Both the position numbers and the translations under genes were made by a program. Under the pieces are notes generated by a model. The model did not search any database. It saw only the letters and a program-made list of their open reading frames with translations, and was not told the DNA's origin. A stretch of DNA of 64,000 nucleotides from Candidatus Obscuribacterales bacterium. GTDB taxonomy: Bacteria; Cyanobacteriota; Vampirovibrionia; Obscuribacterales; Obscuribacteraceae. Where the stretch lies: NCBI GenBank assembly GCA_019750335.1, contig JAIEOQ010000006.1, positions 310,001 to 374,000 of the forward strand, given 5' to 3'. This document shows positions 16,374-24,300 of this stretch, piece by piece (position 1 is the stretch's first letter; each line of letters opens with the position of its first letter).

Positions 16374-17984
16374 CTACACTGCATCCAGTTTCCTGTTGCT
16401 AATGTCAAAATCACTCATTGAATTAACTGCTTGCGGAAGCCGGCTTAAGCTGGTTTGACCGCGTTGTCCAAACATGGTCTCCAGGGGACCCCAATCGATA
16501 ACCAGTTCACCACCAAGCTCTCTTTGATGATCACCCCATTGTCTGAGCAATTCCAGGCAGCCGTGATCTATGTAATTAACTTTGTCCAGACGAACATGTA
16601 ATTCAGTGTCAGGAGCGACTGATTCAAGGACTCTGGTCACTTTAGGCAATTGCATGAAAGTAGCGGCACCGCTTAAGTGCAACACGGCAATTTTGTCGCT
16701 ATTTGTCGGCTCTAGTCTGACATCCAGATGGGCGATTGTATAAAGCTCTTTGGCAACGGCTACGCCAAATCCAATCAAAACGCCGGTAAACAGATTCGTA
16801 CAGATAATACTGACGACGGTAATACCGACTATAGCCAGTTCAGTTCGTTCGTAAGAACGAGTTGTTTTCTGTATGCCTGAGACCATGCGGCAACCGGTTA
16901 AAACCAGCATCGCGGCCAGAGCGCTTGTCGGCATATGATTGAGCAGAGAAGGAAAGCTGACTACAGCGACCAGCATTAGCAAACCATGCAAAACATTGGC
17001 GATGCGGGTACGTGATCCGGCTTGCACTTTAGCCATGCTGCGTAAAAGAACGCCAGCAATCGGTAGTACGCCCAGCGCTCCGCAAACCATGTTACCCAGA
17101 CCTTGAGCAACTAGTTCCCGGTCATAATTGGTCTTGATGCCTTTTTGAGTAGTTTCCATGCCGGCACAAGTAATTAAAGATTGTGCGCTGGCAACAAAAG
17201 CCAGCATCACAGCTGAAATCCAAATATCCAGATTACCGATTTGTCCAAAATATGAAGGAGAGGTATTCGGTTGTATGCAGGAGAAAAAGTTTGCTGGCAG
17301 CTCAACTTGCTGAATCGGCAAGTCAGCCAAGACTGTTATTGCTGAGGCGGTGACAATGGCAACCAAAGCAGCAGGTACAACTTTGATTTTTTTCGGAGCA
17401 TAACTTTCCCATAAAAGAGCGATTAAAATCGCTGCTGTCCCGACGGCGGCAGCTGTGTGGTGAGAAGAGCCGTCAGCCGGAATTAAACCTTTAAGAATGG
17501 CTTCCGGGATTAAAAGCAGATTCTCTAAACCGGTCTTTTTCGGCACATCGTCAAGCATGATGTGGAACTGAGTCAAAATAATCAACAAGCCCATACCGGC
17601 AAGCATGCCGTTGACCACTGCCGGCGAAATTGCCTTAAACCAATAAGCTGATTTAGTTAGACCGGTGATTAACTGAAAAATGCCGGCAAGTAAAACAATT
17701 AAGCCAAGATTTTGGAATCCGTGCTGATGGATCATCTCCAGTACAAGTACGCCAAGACCGGCATCAGGACCAGTTACTTGCAAAGGTGAGCCGGATAGAG
17801 GCCCGACTAAAAGAGAACCAATTATGCCCGAAACTAAACCGACAGCAGCCGGCACTCCTGAAGCGATGGCAACGCCTAGATTCAGAGGTAAGGCAATGAG
17901 GAAGAGTACAAGGGCGGCACCGATCTCAGTCATCCAGAAAGACTGAGGAGTTTGTTCTGATTCTCTGTGGGCATTTACGGTCAT
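16374..17984 (-). CDS. SulP-family anion transporter (sulfate/bicarbonate type) with STAS domain
   Basis: A 536-residue inner-membrane transporter of the SLC26/SulP family. About 10-12 hydrophobic segments span residues 20-420. They include GSPLQVTGPDAGLGVLVLEM, the substrate-site region, and VNGMLAGMGLLIILTQ. A C-terminal cytoplasmic STAS domain follows (KIAVLHLSGAATFMQLPKV ... VDKVNYIDHGCLELL-like). Members carry sulfate, bicarbonate or other anions by Na+ or H+ coupling. The neighbouring carbonic-anhydrase-like and Usp genes favour bicarbonate or another C1/S anion, but sequence alone does not decide. GGAGAG precedes the ATG. The 193-nt leader carries a large inverted repeat. Confidence 0.92.
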   Translation of the reverse strand: MTVNAHRESEQTPQSFWMTEIGAALVLFLIALPLNLGVAIASGVPAAVGLVSGIIGSLLVGPLSGSPLQVTGPDAGLGVLVLEMIHQHGFQNLGLIVLLAGIFQLITGLTKSAYWFKAISPAVVNGMLAGMGLLIILTQFHIMLDDVPKKTGLENLLLIPEAILKGLIPADGSSHHTAAAVGTAAILIALLWESYAPKKIKVVPAALVAIVTASAITVLADLPIQQVELPANFFSCIQPNTSPSYFGQIGNLDIWISAVMLAFVASAQSLITCAGMETTQKGIKTNYDRELVAQGLGNMVCGALGVLPIAGVLLRSMAKVQAGSRTRIANVLHGLLMLVAVVSFPSLLNHMPTSALAAMLVLTGCRMVSGIQKTTRSYERTELAIVGITVVSIICTNLFTGVLIGFGVAVAKELYTIAHLDVRLEPTNSDKIAVLHLSGAATFMQLPKVTRVLESVAPDTELHVRLDKVNYIDHGCLELLRQWGDHQRELGGELVIDWGPLETMFGQRGQTSLSRLPQAVNSMSDFDISNRKLDAV

Positions 17985-18026
17985 GTAGAAATGCTCTCCA
18001 TGCGTAAGAATAGTAAATACGACTGA

Positions 18027-18045
18027 GGACCGGCAAAACCGGTCC
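18027..18045. promoter_or_regulatory. Hairpin in the leader of the SulP gene
   Basis: GGACCGG and CCGGTCC form a perfect 7-bp GC-rich stem around a 5-nt loop. It lies 43-61 bp upstream of the SulP start, between the operator-like repeat and the gene, so it would be in the 5' untranslated mRNA. No U-tract follows on the SulP strand. Confidence 0.45.
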
Positions 18046-18072
18046 GATCTTGTTTTAGCGGAATTCCTTGGA

Positions 18073-18112
18073 GTTAATCGTCATATTGCAATATTACGAT
18101 ATGACGATTAAC
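18073..18112. promoter_or_regulatory. Putative ArsR-family operator: 14-bp perfect inverted repeat
   Basis: GTTAATCGTCATAT and ATATGACGATTAAC are exact reverse complements separated by 12 nt. The inner part contains ATATTGCAATAT-like sequence. It lies about 90-130 bp upstream of the SulP gene and about 65 bp past the end of the ArsR-family regulator gene. Size, AT-rich core and position fit a winged-helix repressor operator. The neighbouring ArsR protein is the obvious candidate to bind it. Confidence 0.65.
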
Positions 18113-18177
18113 GTAAGACTAACAGAATCTAAGGGGCTTTGTCAAGCTCGCCAGGACTGGTTTGTAGCCAATTTAGC

Positions 18178-18528
18178 TTAATGATCGGACCAAAGATCCT
18201 TAGCTTTTTCAATTGCTGAGAGGATTTGCGCCGATTCAGCTGCATCGGGTGAAACGAAAGATAAGCACTGGGTGACGCATTCAGCCAGTTCCGGATTGCG
18301 GAGATGGTAATAAACATGGCGTCCTTGCCGTCTTTCGATCACTATGCGGTTGTTGCGCATAATGCCCAGATGTTGAGATACCGAAGCGTGAGCCACGTGC
18401 AATGCGGCTTGCAATTCATTGACTGTAAGCTCGCGATTGCGTAATTCTTCGATTATTTGCACGCGCAAAGGGTGCGCCAAAACGCCGAAAAATTTTGCTA
18501 GTTCCATGGCTACGAGATTACGCGGCAT
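18178..18528 (-). CDS. ArsR-family winged-helix transcriptional regulator
   Basis: A 116-residue regulator. LAHPLRVQIIEELRNRELTVNELQ is the ArsR N-terminal region, AHASVSQHLGIMRNNRIV the recognition helix, and RRQGRHVYYHL the wing. Two cysteines, Cys84 and Cys88, lie i/i+4 in the last long helix (LAECVTQCLSF). There is no 'ELCVCDL' metal site. The pair could be a thiol or persulfide sensor site or incidental. It is 18 nt downstream of the secreted TIM-barrel gene and upstream of the SulP block, whose leader carries the inverted repeat. Confidence 0.9.
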   Translation of the reverse strand: MPRNLVAMELAKFFGVLAHPLRVQIIEELRNRELTVNELQAALHVAHASVSQHLGIMRNNRIVIERRQGRHVYYHLRNPELAECVTQCLSFVSPDAAESAQILSAIEKAKDLWSDH

Positions 18529-18546
18529 ACAAGATTGATTTGGATC

Positions 18547-20241
18547 CTATTTCATAGATTCCAAAGTACCGCCGGTCTTGCTGCTGTGTGTGGCAGCAGT
18601 AATCCGAATTTTGCCTAAAGGCATATCCATTGCCGGCGTTACGTTGTCAGCTGAGCGACCATCAAGTACTTGCAGCCGTTTTTTGTTGTTTGGATCGTAG
18701 ATGGCCATACTTGCTTCATATTCACCGGGATTTAAAGTCGGCATACGCAGCGCTTGTTTCCAGCTAACCGGTTGCCCGGACTTCCAGCTTTCAGTCTTGG
18801 TTTCCGGTGTATGCAAAATCTGTGCTACCGCTTTGCCCGAAGAATCTTTCAGCTCGATCATTACTTTGTAGCTTGAGGGCACGTCTTTATCTAATTCACG
18901 AACCGGACGTTTTGGTGTGGCATCACCGACATTGAGAAAAGTCAGCTCCACATTTAGAGGTTCACCTTGAGCCAGTTCGTTATCGATCACCGCTTTTTGC
19001 GAGATCAATTGATAACCCATGTGACAAGCTAATTTTTCCAAAGCATGTTGAACGACGGTGTCTTGGCTGGTCAGCAGTTCCGGTGGCAACTCTATGTAGC
19101 AGATGCCGTCATCCAGCGCGGTTTGTGCAATCTTGGTCATGTCTTCGCCGGTAACGGTAGGTAGCAAAGACAAGCCGGCATAGGTATCAGGACGGAACTT
19201 GAGCAAAACGCGATAGTCATCAAAACCGTGCTTGCCGTTTTTTAACCCTTGACGAGTCACATAAACATGTTGCCCGTAGCGATAAACCAGATAATCGGAG
19301 ATCTCATCCAAAGCGTCTTCACCGGCTCGATTTGGAGTTGGTGGATTGATCGCTAAGTTGAGCGACGTGTTTGGAAAGGCTTGCGGAAAAAGATCAGCTA
19401 CATATTTCCAGTGGTCGACAATTTGTTTTTGGGTCATGCTCAAATCTTTGCGCATGTAATCTTCAATCTGATCGTCGGTACGGAAGCCGCTTTCGTTGTT
19501 GTCAGTCTTGCTACCTTTCTGTCCGGCCAAAACTGTCGGCACTAAAGACGTACCGCCGCCGAAGCCACCACCGGTAATACCGACACTGTGGATTAGCGGA
19601 TTCATGTCGTAGCGACTGCCCATTTCACTGATAAAGTTGGAGAAGGCTGCCAGGTAGGTTTGATCCCAAAACACAGGCATTAAATGAGTGTTGCCATTCT
19701 TGTCAATATATTTGATTGACTTAGCGCCGGATTCGAAAACCCATTGCGGCGTATCGGAGCTGATTTTTTCGTCGGCTGTCGGCAAGTCGATACCGCAAGT
19801 TGAAACACGCAAAATCAAAGTTTTTTTGTTTTTCTGACAAAGCTCAAGCAACTTATCGATTGTTGTCCAATCATACTTTTCTTCCCCGGGCTCTAAAGTT
19901 TTCCAGGGAATAAGTGCGGATAGACCGTTGCAATACTTGGTTTGTAATAAAGAAGAAGCCAAGTCCAAATCGCTCAGTTTATCGGCAGGCATTATGGCGA
20001 AAAAACCCAACTCAGGATTTTGTACTGCCGGAGTATTTGGTAGCTCACTAGGCTTGAAAGAACGCTTCTTGATTATTCTGTCCTGGGATTCGTTCAAAAA
20101 ATTCTTTTGCGGCATTGGGTCGAAATATTTCAGATACTCGACAGCTCGATTTTTGCCCAAGGTTGCCGCAGGCAGAGATGCCGCCGTGGTACCGGCCAGA
20201 AGGAATGCCAAGCTTATCGCCCGAATTCGACTATAGTCCAT
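18547..20241 (-). CDS. Secreted TIM-barrel glycoside-hydrolase-like protein with DUF4832-like C-terminus
   Basis: A 564-residue exported protein. The signal peptide is residues 1-26 (ISLAFLLAGTTAASLPAA). The central part resembles GH42-like/DUF4832 barrels: GLSALIPWKTLEPGEEKYDW, TLILRVSTCGIDLPT and HSVGITGGGFGGGTSLVP. The C-terminal 150 residues (LNVELTFLNVGDATPKRPVRE...) look like the Ig-like beta domain that follows such barrels. Substrate and activity are unknown; no catalytic acid pair can be assigned confidently. An ATG 15 nt upstream is in frame, but GGAGGAG immediately before the ATG at 20241 fixes the start there. Confidence 0.7.
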   Translation of the reverse strand: MDYSRIRAISLAFLLAGTTAASLPAATLGKNRAVEYLKYFDPMPQKNFLNESQDRIIKKRSFKPSELPNTPAVQNPELGFFAIMPADKLSDLDLASSLLQTKYCNGLSALIPWKTLEPGEEKYDWTTIDKLLELCQKNKKTLILRVSTCGIDLPTADEKISSDTPQWVFESGAKSIKYIDKNGNTHLMPVFWDQTYLAAFSNFISEMGSRYDMNPLIHSVGITGGGFGGGTSLVPTVLAGQKGSKTDNNESGFRTDDQIEDYMRKDLSMTQKQIVDHWKYVADLFPQAFPNTSLNLAINPPTPNRAGEDALDEISDYLVYRYGQHVYVTRQGLKNGKHGFDDYRVLLKFRPDTYAGLSLLPTVTGEDMTKIAQTALDDGICYIELPPELLTSQDTVVQHALEKLACHMGYQLISQKAVIDNELAQGEPLNVELTFLNVGDATPKRPVRELDKDVPSSYKVMIELKDSSGKAVAQILHTPETKTESWKSGQPVSWKQALRMPTLNPGEYEASMAIYDPNNKKRLQVLDGRSADNVTPAMDMPLGKIRITAATHSSKTGGTLESMK

Positions 20242-20394
20242 CTCTCCTCCACACATTACTTAAGTAGGAGAATGTTATATCAAGTCTCATTTTGATTCCT
20301 GATTTTTAAAGGGATTAATCATTAGTATTGCTGTCTTTAATATTGTGACAACCAAGATGCTAAGATTGCTTTTCAAGTTAAACGCAGGGATCTC

Positions 20395-21117
20395 TTGAGT
20401 CTTACCTATCTAGGACATAGTGCCTTTAAGTTCGAATTGGCGAACTTGCGACTGTATACGGATCCTTACATTCAAGATCCGGTAGACTTTCGCCGCTTGG
20501 AGCCAGGTGAGCTAATCCTCTTAAGCCACGGGCATTTCGATCATGGCGTTTTTGCCAGTGCCAAGCTTTGGCATGAATGGCAATGTCAGTTTGTCGGTCC
20601 AAAAAAACTCATTGACTGGATGACAAGAAAATATCGACGAGTGATTCCGGCTGATGCATTCATTCCTTTAGATCATGGTGAATCTCTTGTATTTAAAGAC
20701 ACAAAAATAACTGCCATACCGACTCATCGTCCTCTTACCCGCTTGGGTAAAACGGTACATGCGGTGTTTGCCCGCAGTTCAGCCCCTGGCAGCCCGGTTA
20801 ACGGCTATCACTTCGAGGGTTATTACCATTCGGGCGATACTTTATATACACCGATTATTCCTGAATATCTGTCTCAATTTGACATTCATACGGCCTGCTT
20901 GCCAATCGGTGGCAAATATAAAATTGCCGGACCGGCTGATGCTTTACGTTTAGCCGAAGAGATTGAGGTGGAACGTTTAGTGCCGATGCATTGGCAACCG
21001 ATTGTTGAACAAGTGCCGTTTCGTTATCAACCCTCTCACCTTGTTAGGCTTGCCAAGCAAAACAACAGTCCGGTGTCGATTCGCGTATTAGCGATTGGCG
21101 AATCTTTGAGCCGTTAA
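20395..21117 (+). CDS. UPF0173-type metal-dependent hydrolase (metallo-beta-lactamase fold)
   Basis: A 240-residue metallo-beta-lactamase-fold protein. LGHSAFKFE opens the fold, and the metal motif appears as LLSHGHFDHG (H-x-H-x-D-H). YYHSGDT supplies the bridging Asp, and the last His is in MHWQP. This subgroup (YtkL/UPF0173) is widespread and its physiological substrates are unknown. Start TTG at 20395 is preceded by AGGGA; no ATG is available before the conserved start. It is divergent from the TIM-barrel gene. Confidence 0.85.
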   Translation: MSLTYLGHSAFKFELANLRLYTDPYIQDPVDFRRLEPGELILLSHGHFDHGVFASAKLWHEWQCQFVGPKKLIDWMTRKYRRVIPADAFIPLDHGESLVFKDTKITAIPTHRPLTRLGKTVHAVFARSSAPGSPVNGYHFEGYYHSGDTLYTPIIPEYLSQFDIHTACLPIGGKYKIAGPADALRLAEEIEVERLVPMHWQPIVEQVPFRYQPSHLVRLAKQNNSPVSIRVLAIGESLSR

Positions 21118-21236
21118 AAAATAAAGAGATTGTAATAAGTTCGCCCGTGCCCAAAACGTGTTGGCATGATTGAAAAGTGCCTCTTCATTTTATGAATAAA
21201 TCTGGATGCCAACGCTATGGGGCAGCCGGAGGGGCG

Positions 21237-21242
21237 TATAAT
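21237..21242 (+). promoter_or_regulatory. Candidate -10 element for dnaK
   Basis: TATAAT stands 47 bp upstream of the dnaK ATG. There is no convincing -35 hexamer 16-18 bp upstream, and no CIRCE element (TTAGCACTC...GAGTGCTAA) in the 171-bp intergenic region. Confidence 0.35.
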
Positions 21243-21288
21243 CCTCAACATTGGCTATAAGCCTAGTTTTCAAAGGGGAGTTGCAAGC

Positions 21289-23208
21289 ATGGGAAAGGCA
21301 GTAGGCATTGATCTCGGCACCACAAACTCTGTGGTTGCGGTCATGGAAGGCGGTAAGCCAACTGTCATTGCAAACGCCGAAGGGGGAAGAACCACTCCCT
21401 CGGTAGTGGCGTTTACTAAGTCGGGCGAAAGACTTGTAGGACAGCTGGCAAGGCGTCAAGCAGTTTTAAATCCGGAAAATACTATTTACTCAGTCAAGCG
21501 CTTCATTGGTAGACGCTTCACGGAGGTCGAATCCGAGCGCGCTATCGTTTCTTATAAAGTAAAAGAAGGACATGATGGCGGCTGCAAGGTGGCGATTCAG
21601 GGCAAAGATTATGCGCCTGAAGAAATTTCAGCCATGACTTTGCGCAAACTGAAAGAAGACGCTGAAAAGTATCTCGGCGAAAAAGTCACTTCAGCTGTAA
21701 TCACTGTTCCGGCTTATTTCAACGATTCGCAAAGACAATCGACCAAGAATGCCGGAACTATTGCCGGTCTTGAAGTTCTGCGTATCATCAACGAGCCGAC
21801 AGCAGCTGCTTTGGCTTATGGTCTTGATAAAAAGGAAAATGAAACAATCCTTGTATTCGACCTTGGCGGCGGTACCTTTGACGTATCCATTCTTGAGGTC
21901 GGCGATGGCGTATTTGAAGTTAAATCAACTTCTGGCGATACCCACTTGGGTGGTGACGACTTTGACCATTGCGTAGTTAATTGGATTGCCGATGAGTTTC
22001 ATAAGCTCGAAGGCATCGACTTGCGTAAAGATCGTCAAGCTTTGCAGCGTCTAACAGAAGCAGCTGAAAAAGCCAAGATTGAACTTTCAGCCGTTACTGA
22101 AACCAATATATCGTTGCCCTTCATCACCGCTGATGCTTCCGGACCGAAGCACTTGGAGATGAAGTTGACACGTGCTCGCTTCAACGAATTGACCAGACAT
22201 TTGGTTGAACGTTGCCGCGCACCGATGGAACAATCTTTGCGTGATGCGAAGATGACCTACCAAGATCTACACGAAGTAGTTCTCGTTGGTGGTTCGACTC
22301 GTATCCCTGCTGTACAAGAGCTGGTGAAGAGCATTACCGGCGGTAAAGAACCGAACCAAACCGTTAATCCGGATGAAGTGGTTGCTGTTGGTGCGGCTAT
22401 TCAAGCCGGCGTTCTAGGTGGTGAAGTCAAAGGCGTAGTGTTGCTTGACGTCACACCGCTCTCCTTGGGAATTGAAACCATGGGTGGTGTGTTCACCAAA
22501 TTGGTCGAACGTAATACGACAATTCCGACCCGTAAATCTGAAGTGTTCTCCACTGCCGACGACAGCCAGACAGCCGTAGATATCTACGTCTTCCAAGGTG
22601 AACGTCCGATGGCTCGTGATAACAAACTTCTGGGCAACTTCAGACTGGACGGCATTCCGCCAGCTCCGCGTGGTATGCCAAAAGTAGAAGTTACTTTTGA
22701 TATCGATGCCAACGGCATTATGAATGTTACGGCTCGGGATCAAACAACAGGCAAAGAACAAAAAATCACGATTACGGCCAGCACCAATCTGGGCAAAGAC
22801 GATATCGAGCGCATGGTTCGTGAAGCCGAATCTCATGCTCAAGACGATCGCAAGCGCAAAGAAGCTGCTGATCTACGTAACGAAGCTGACAGCCTTTGCT
22901 ATTCGGTTGAGCGGACTATTCGTGAACTTGGCGAGAATTCTGCGCCAGGAACACGTTCGCGAGCCGAAATGCTGGTTACCGAACTGAGACAAAAGCTCAA
23001 AGATGAGGCAGAGCCTGAATCTTTCGAGCAATTGATGAACGACTTGCGTGGCGTAATGGTCATTTTGCAGCAAGAAGCTCAGCAAGCCCAGTCTCGTGAA
23101 CCAGTTGGCGCAGGAGCAGCCGGTGCCGGTGACGGCGCTACCGGTGGTTTTGGTGGCGCTGGCGGCGATGATGTCGTCGATGCCGAGTTCCGTGCTTCAG
23201 ACGAATAA
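21289..23208 (+). CDS. dnaK: Chaperone DnaK (Hsp70)
   Basis: A 639-residue Hsp70 that binds unfolded polypeptides in an ATP-dependent cycle with DnaJ and GrpE. The N-terminal ATPase signature [17 protein letters not shown], then [22 protein letters not shown] and [14 protein letters not shown], and the substrate-binding domain from about residue 390, are all intact. The C-terminus has a Gly/Ala-rich linker and the common ending DVVDAEF. The frame is open upstream, but the ATG at 21289 (with AGGGGAG upstream) gives the normal N-terminus. grpE and dnaJ are not adjacent, and a clear terminator follows, so it is monocistronic. Confidence 0.98.
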   Translation: MGKAVGIDLGTTNSVVAVMEGGKPTVIANAEGGRTTPSVVAFTKSGERLVGQLARRQAVLNPENTIYSVKRFIGRRFTEVESERAIVSYKVKEGHDGGCKVAIQGKDYAPEEISAMTLRKLKEDAEKYLGEKVTSAVITVPAYFNDSQRQSTKNAGTIAGLEVLRIINEPTAAALAYGLDKKENETILVFDLGGGTFDVSILEVGDGVFEVKSTSGDTHLGGDDFDHCVVNWIADEFHKLEGIDLRKDRQALQRLTEAAEKAKIELSAVTETNISLPFITADASGPKHLEMKLTRARFNELTRHLVERCRAPMEQSLRDAKMTYQDLHEVVLVGGSTRIPAVQELVKSITGGKEPNQTVNPDEVVAVGAAIQAGVLGGEVKGVVLLDVTPLSLGIETMGGVFTKLVERNTTIPTRKSEVFSTADDSQTAVDIYVFQGERPMARDNKLLGNFRLDGIPPAPRGMPKVEVTFDIDANGIMNVTARDQTTGKEQKITITASTNLGKDDIERMVREAESHAQDDRKRKEAADLRNEADSLCYSVERTIRELGENSAPGTRSRAEMLVTELRQKLKDEAEPESFEQLMNDLRGVMVILQQEAQQAQSREPVGAGAAGAGDGATGGFGGAGGDDVVDAEFRASDE

Positions 23209-23230
23209 AACCGTCTGCTAATGAATGCTT

Positions 23231-23260
23231 AAAAGCGGGTCCTATTCGGGACCCGCTTTT
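23231..23260 (+). terminator. Intrinsic terminator after dnaK
   Basis: AAAAGCGGGTCC and GGACCCGCTTTT form a 12-bp perfect stem around a 6-nt loop, followed by TTTT. It lies 22 nt after the dnaK stop. The A-tract at its 5' side would let it work on the other strand too, but no minus-strand gene ends here. Confidence 0.9.
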
Positions 23261-23350
23261 GCTTGACAATCGGCTTTGTCGGGAACACAATGTCTAAGTG
23301 GACGTCTATTTTGCTAATTTGGTCAGAAGATGACTGGGAGACTCTCGTTC

Positions 23351-24190
23351 ATGGGCAGCAGTCGAGTAAAAAAAGCCGCCGGAGCCGCCGGTGTTTTGTT
23401 GATATGTTTGGGCTTCGTTGCTTGTGAGTCATGGGCAGCTGCTCCAACTGCGCCGGCGAAGCTTTCGCTTCCTGACCTGGCTGTGTTCGAGAATCGCTTC
23501 TTTTCTCACGCTTATGCCCACGATCCCCTGGAAAAGCGTTTAGAACGTCTCGAGTGTTTAATTTTCGGCAGTATGCAAGCCGGCTCTAACGATGAACGTT
23601 TTGCTCGCCTAAAAAAGAATCTGGTGGAACGAGTTCCGGCGCCGCTTGCCGCGCAACCTACGGCAGTTGAAGATAAACAGCCGGCTGGTTCCGCGCAATA
23701 TCCAATCTTAAATACGCTTGAATGGCGGAGCCTGAAAAAAACTTTTCCGCAAGACTCACTTGACGCGCGGCTTGATCGTCTGGAAGCGAAGATGTTCGGA
23801 CAGCCGGCTCAGGCAATGGCTTATGTCGATCGGGTCGAACGTTTGAAAAAGACATTGGGTGTTACTGCTCCCTCCACAATTTCGACTAACGACAATATGG
23901 CGCGCGGACCGATGCCTAAAGCTAGACCGCGTTCCGAAGACGAAAGTGGGAATAATTTCGATCTACCGCCTGAGCTTGGGCAGAACAATCTGCTGATGCC
24001 GCCGGGGCTTGATACCATATTTGGTGCTACGTTCGATCGTCGTTTTCAGCAGATGTTTGAAGAGATGAATCGGCGTATGGCCGAAACTCGGCGCTTAGGT
24101 CCGGGCAATAATTATCTTATGCCCCAAGCGGCACCGCAGAAAAAGCCTGGTTTGGACCTGCCCTTGTATTCCGACCCTAATAGTATTTAA
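23351..24190 (+). CDS. Exported protein with 'RLxRLE...FG' repeats, unknown function
   Basis: A 279-residue protein with a hydrophobic leader (AGVLLICLGFVACESWAAAP) that could be a signal peptide cut after AAA or a weak lipobox ending in Cys. Two repeat units are seen: PLEKRLERLECLIFGSMQ (about residues 60-77) and SLDARLDRLEAKMFGQPAQ (about 135-153). Each is followed by 'RLKKxL' after 10-15 residues. The rest is Pro-rich and low complexity. I recall multi-copy proteins with this motif in Obscuribacterales genomes, but no function is established. A start at 23330 is possible; the ATG at 23351 has GGGAG about ten bases upstream. Confidence 0.65.
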   Translation: MGSSRVKKAAGAAGVLLICLGFVACESWAAAPTAPAKLSLPDLAVFENRFFSHAYAHDPLEKRLERLECLIFGSMQAGSNDERFARLKKNLVERVPAPLAAQPTAVEDKQPAGSAQYPILNTLEWRSLKKTFPQDSLDARLDRLEAKMFGQPAQAMAYVDRVERLKKTLGVTAPSTISTNDNMARGPMPKARPRSEDESGNNFDLPPELGQNNLLMPPGLDTIFGATFDRRFQQMFEEMNRRMAETRRLGPGNNYLMPQAAPQKKPGLDLPLYSDPNSI

Positions 24191-24300
24191 GTTGCCGGCA
24201 AAGATTAAGGCTGCTTCAAGATTAACGTCTAGATCTGCCTGAAATCGATAAAACTCATACAATAGCCAAGAGATCGTAAGACTCAACCGTTATTTGTCAG

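Noticed and set aside
18027..18045. GC-rich hairpin as a rho-independent terminator
   Set aside because: On the SulP strand no U-tract follows and it would lie in the leader; on the other strand T-rich sequence follows but no gene ends here.
21193..21261. 22-codon ATG frame ahead of dnaK
   Set aside because: No ribosome binding site, no hydrophobic or domain feature, and it contains the -10-like box; likely chance.
21118..21288. CIRCE element (HrcA operator) upstream of dnaK
   Set aside because: Searched for TTAGCACTC-N9-GAGTGCTAA and near variants; not present.
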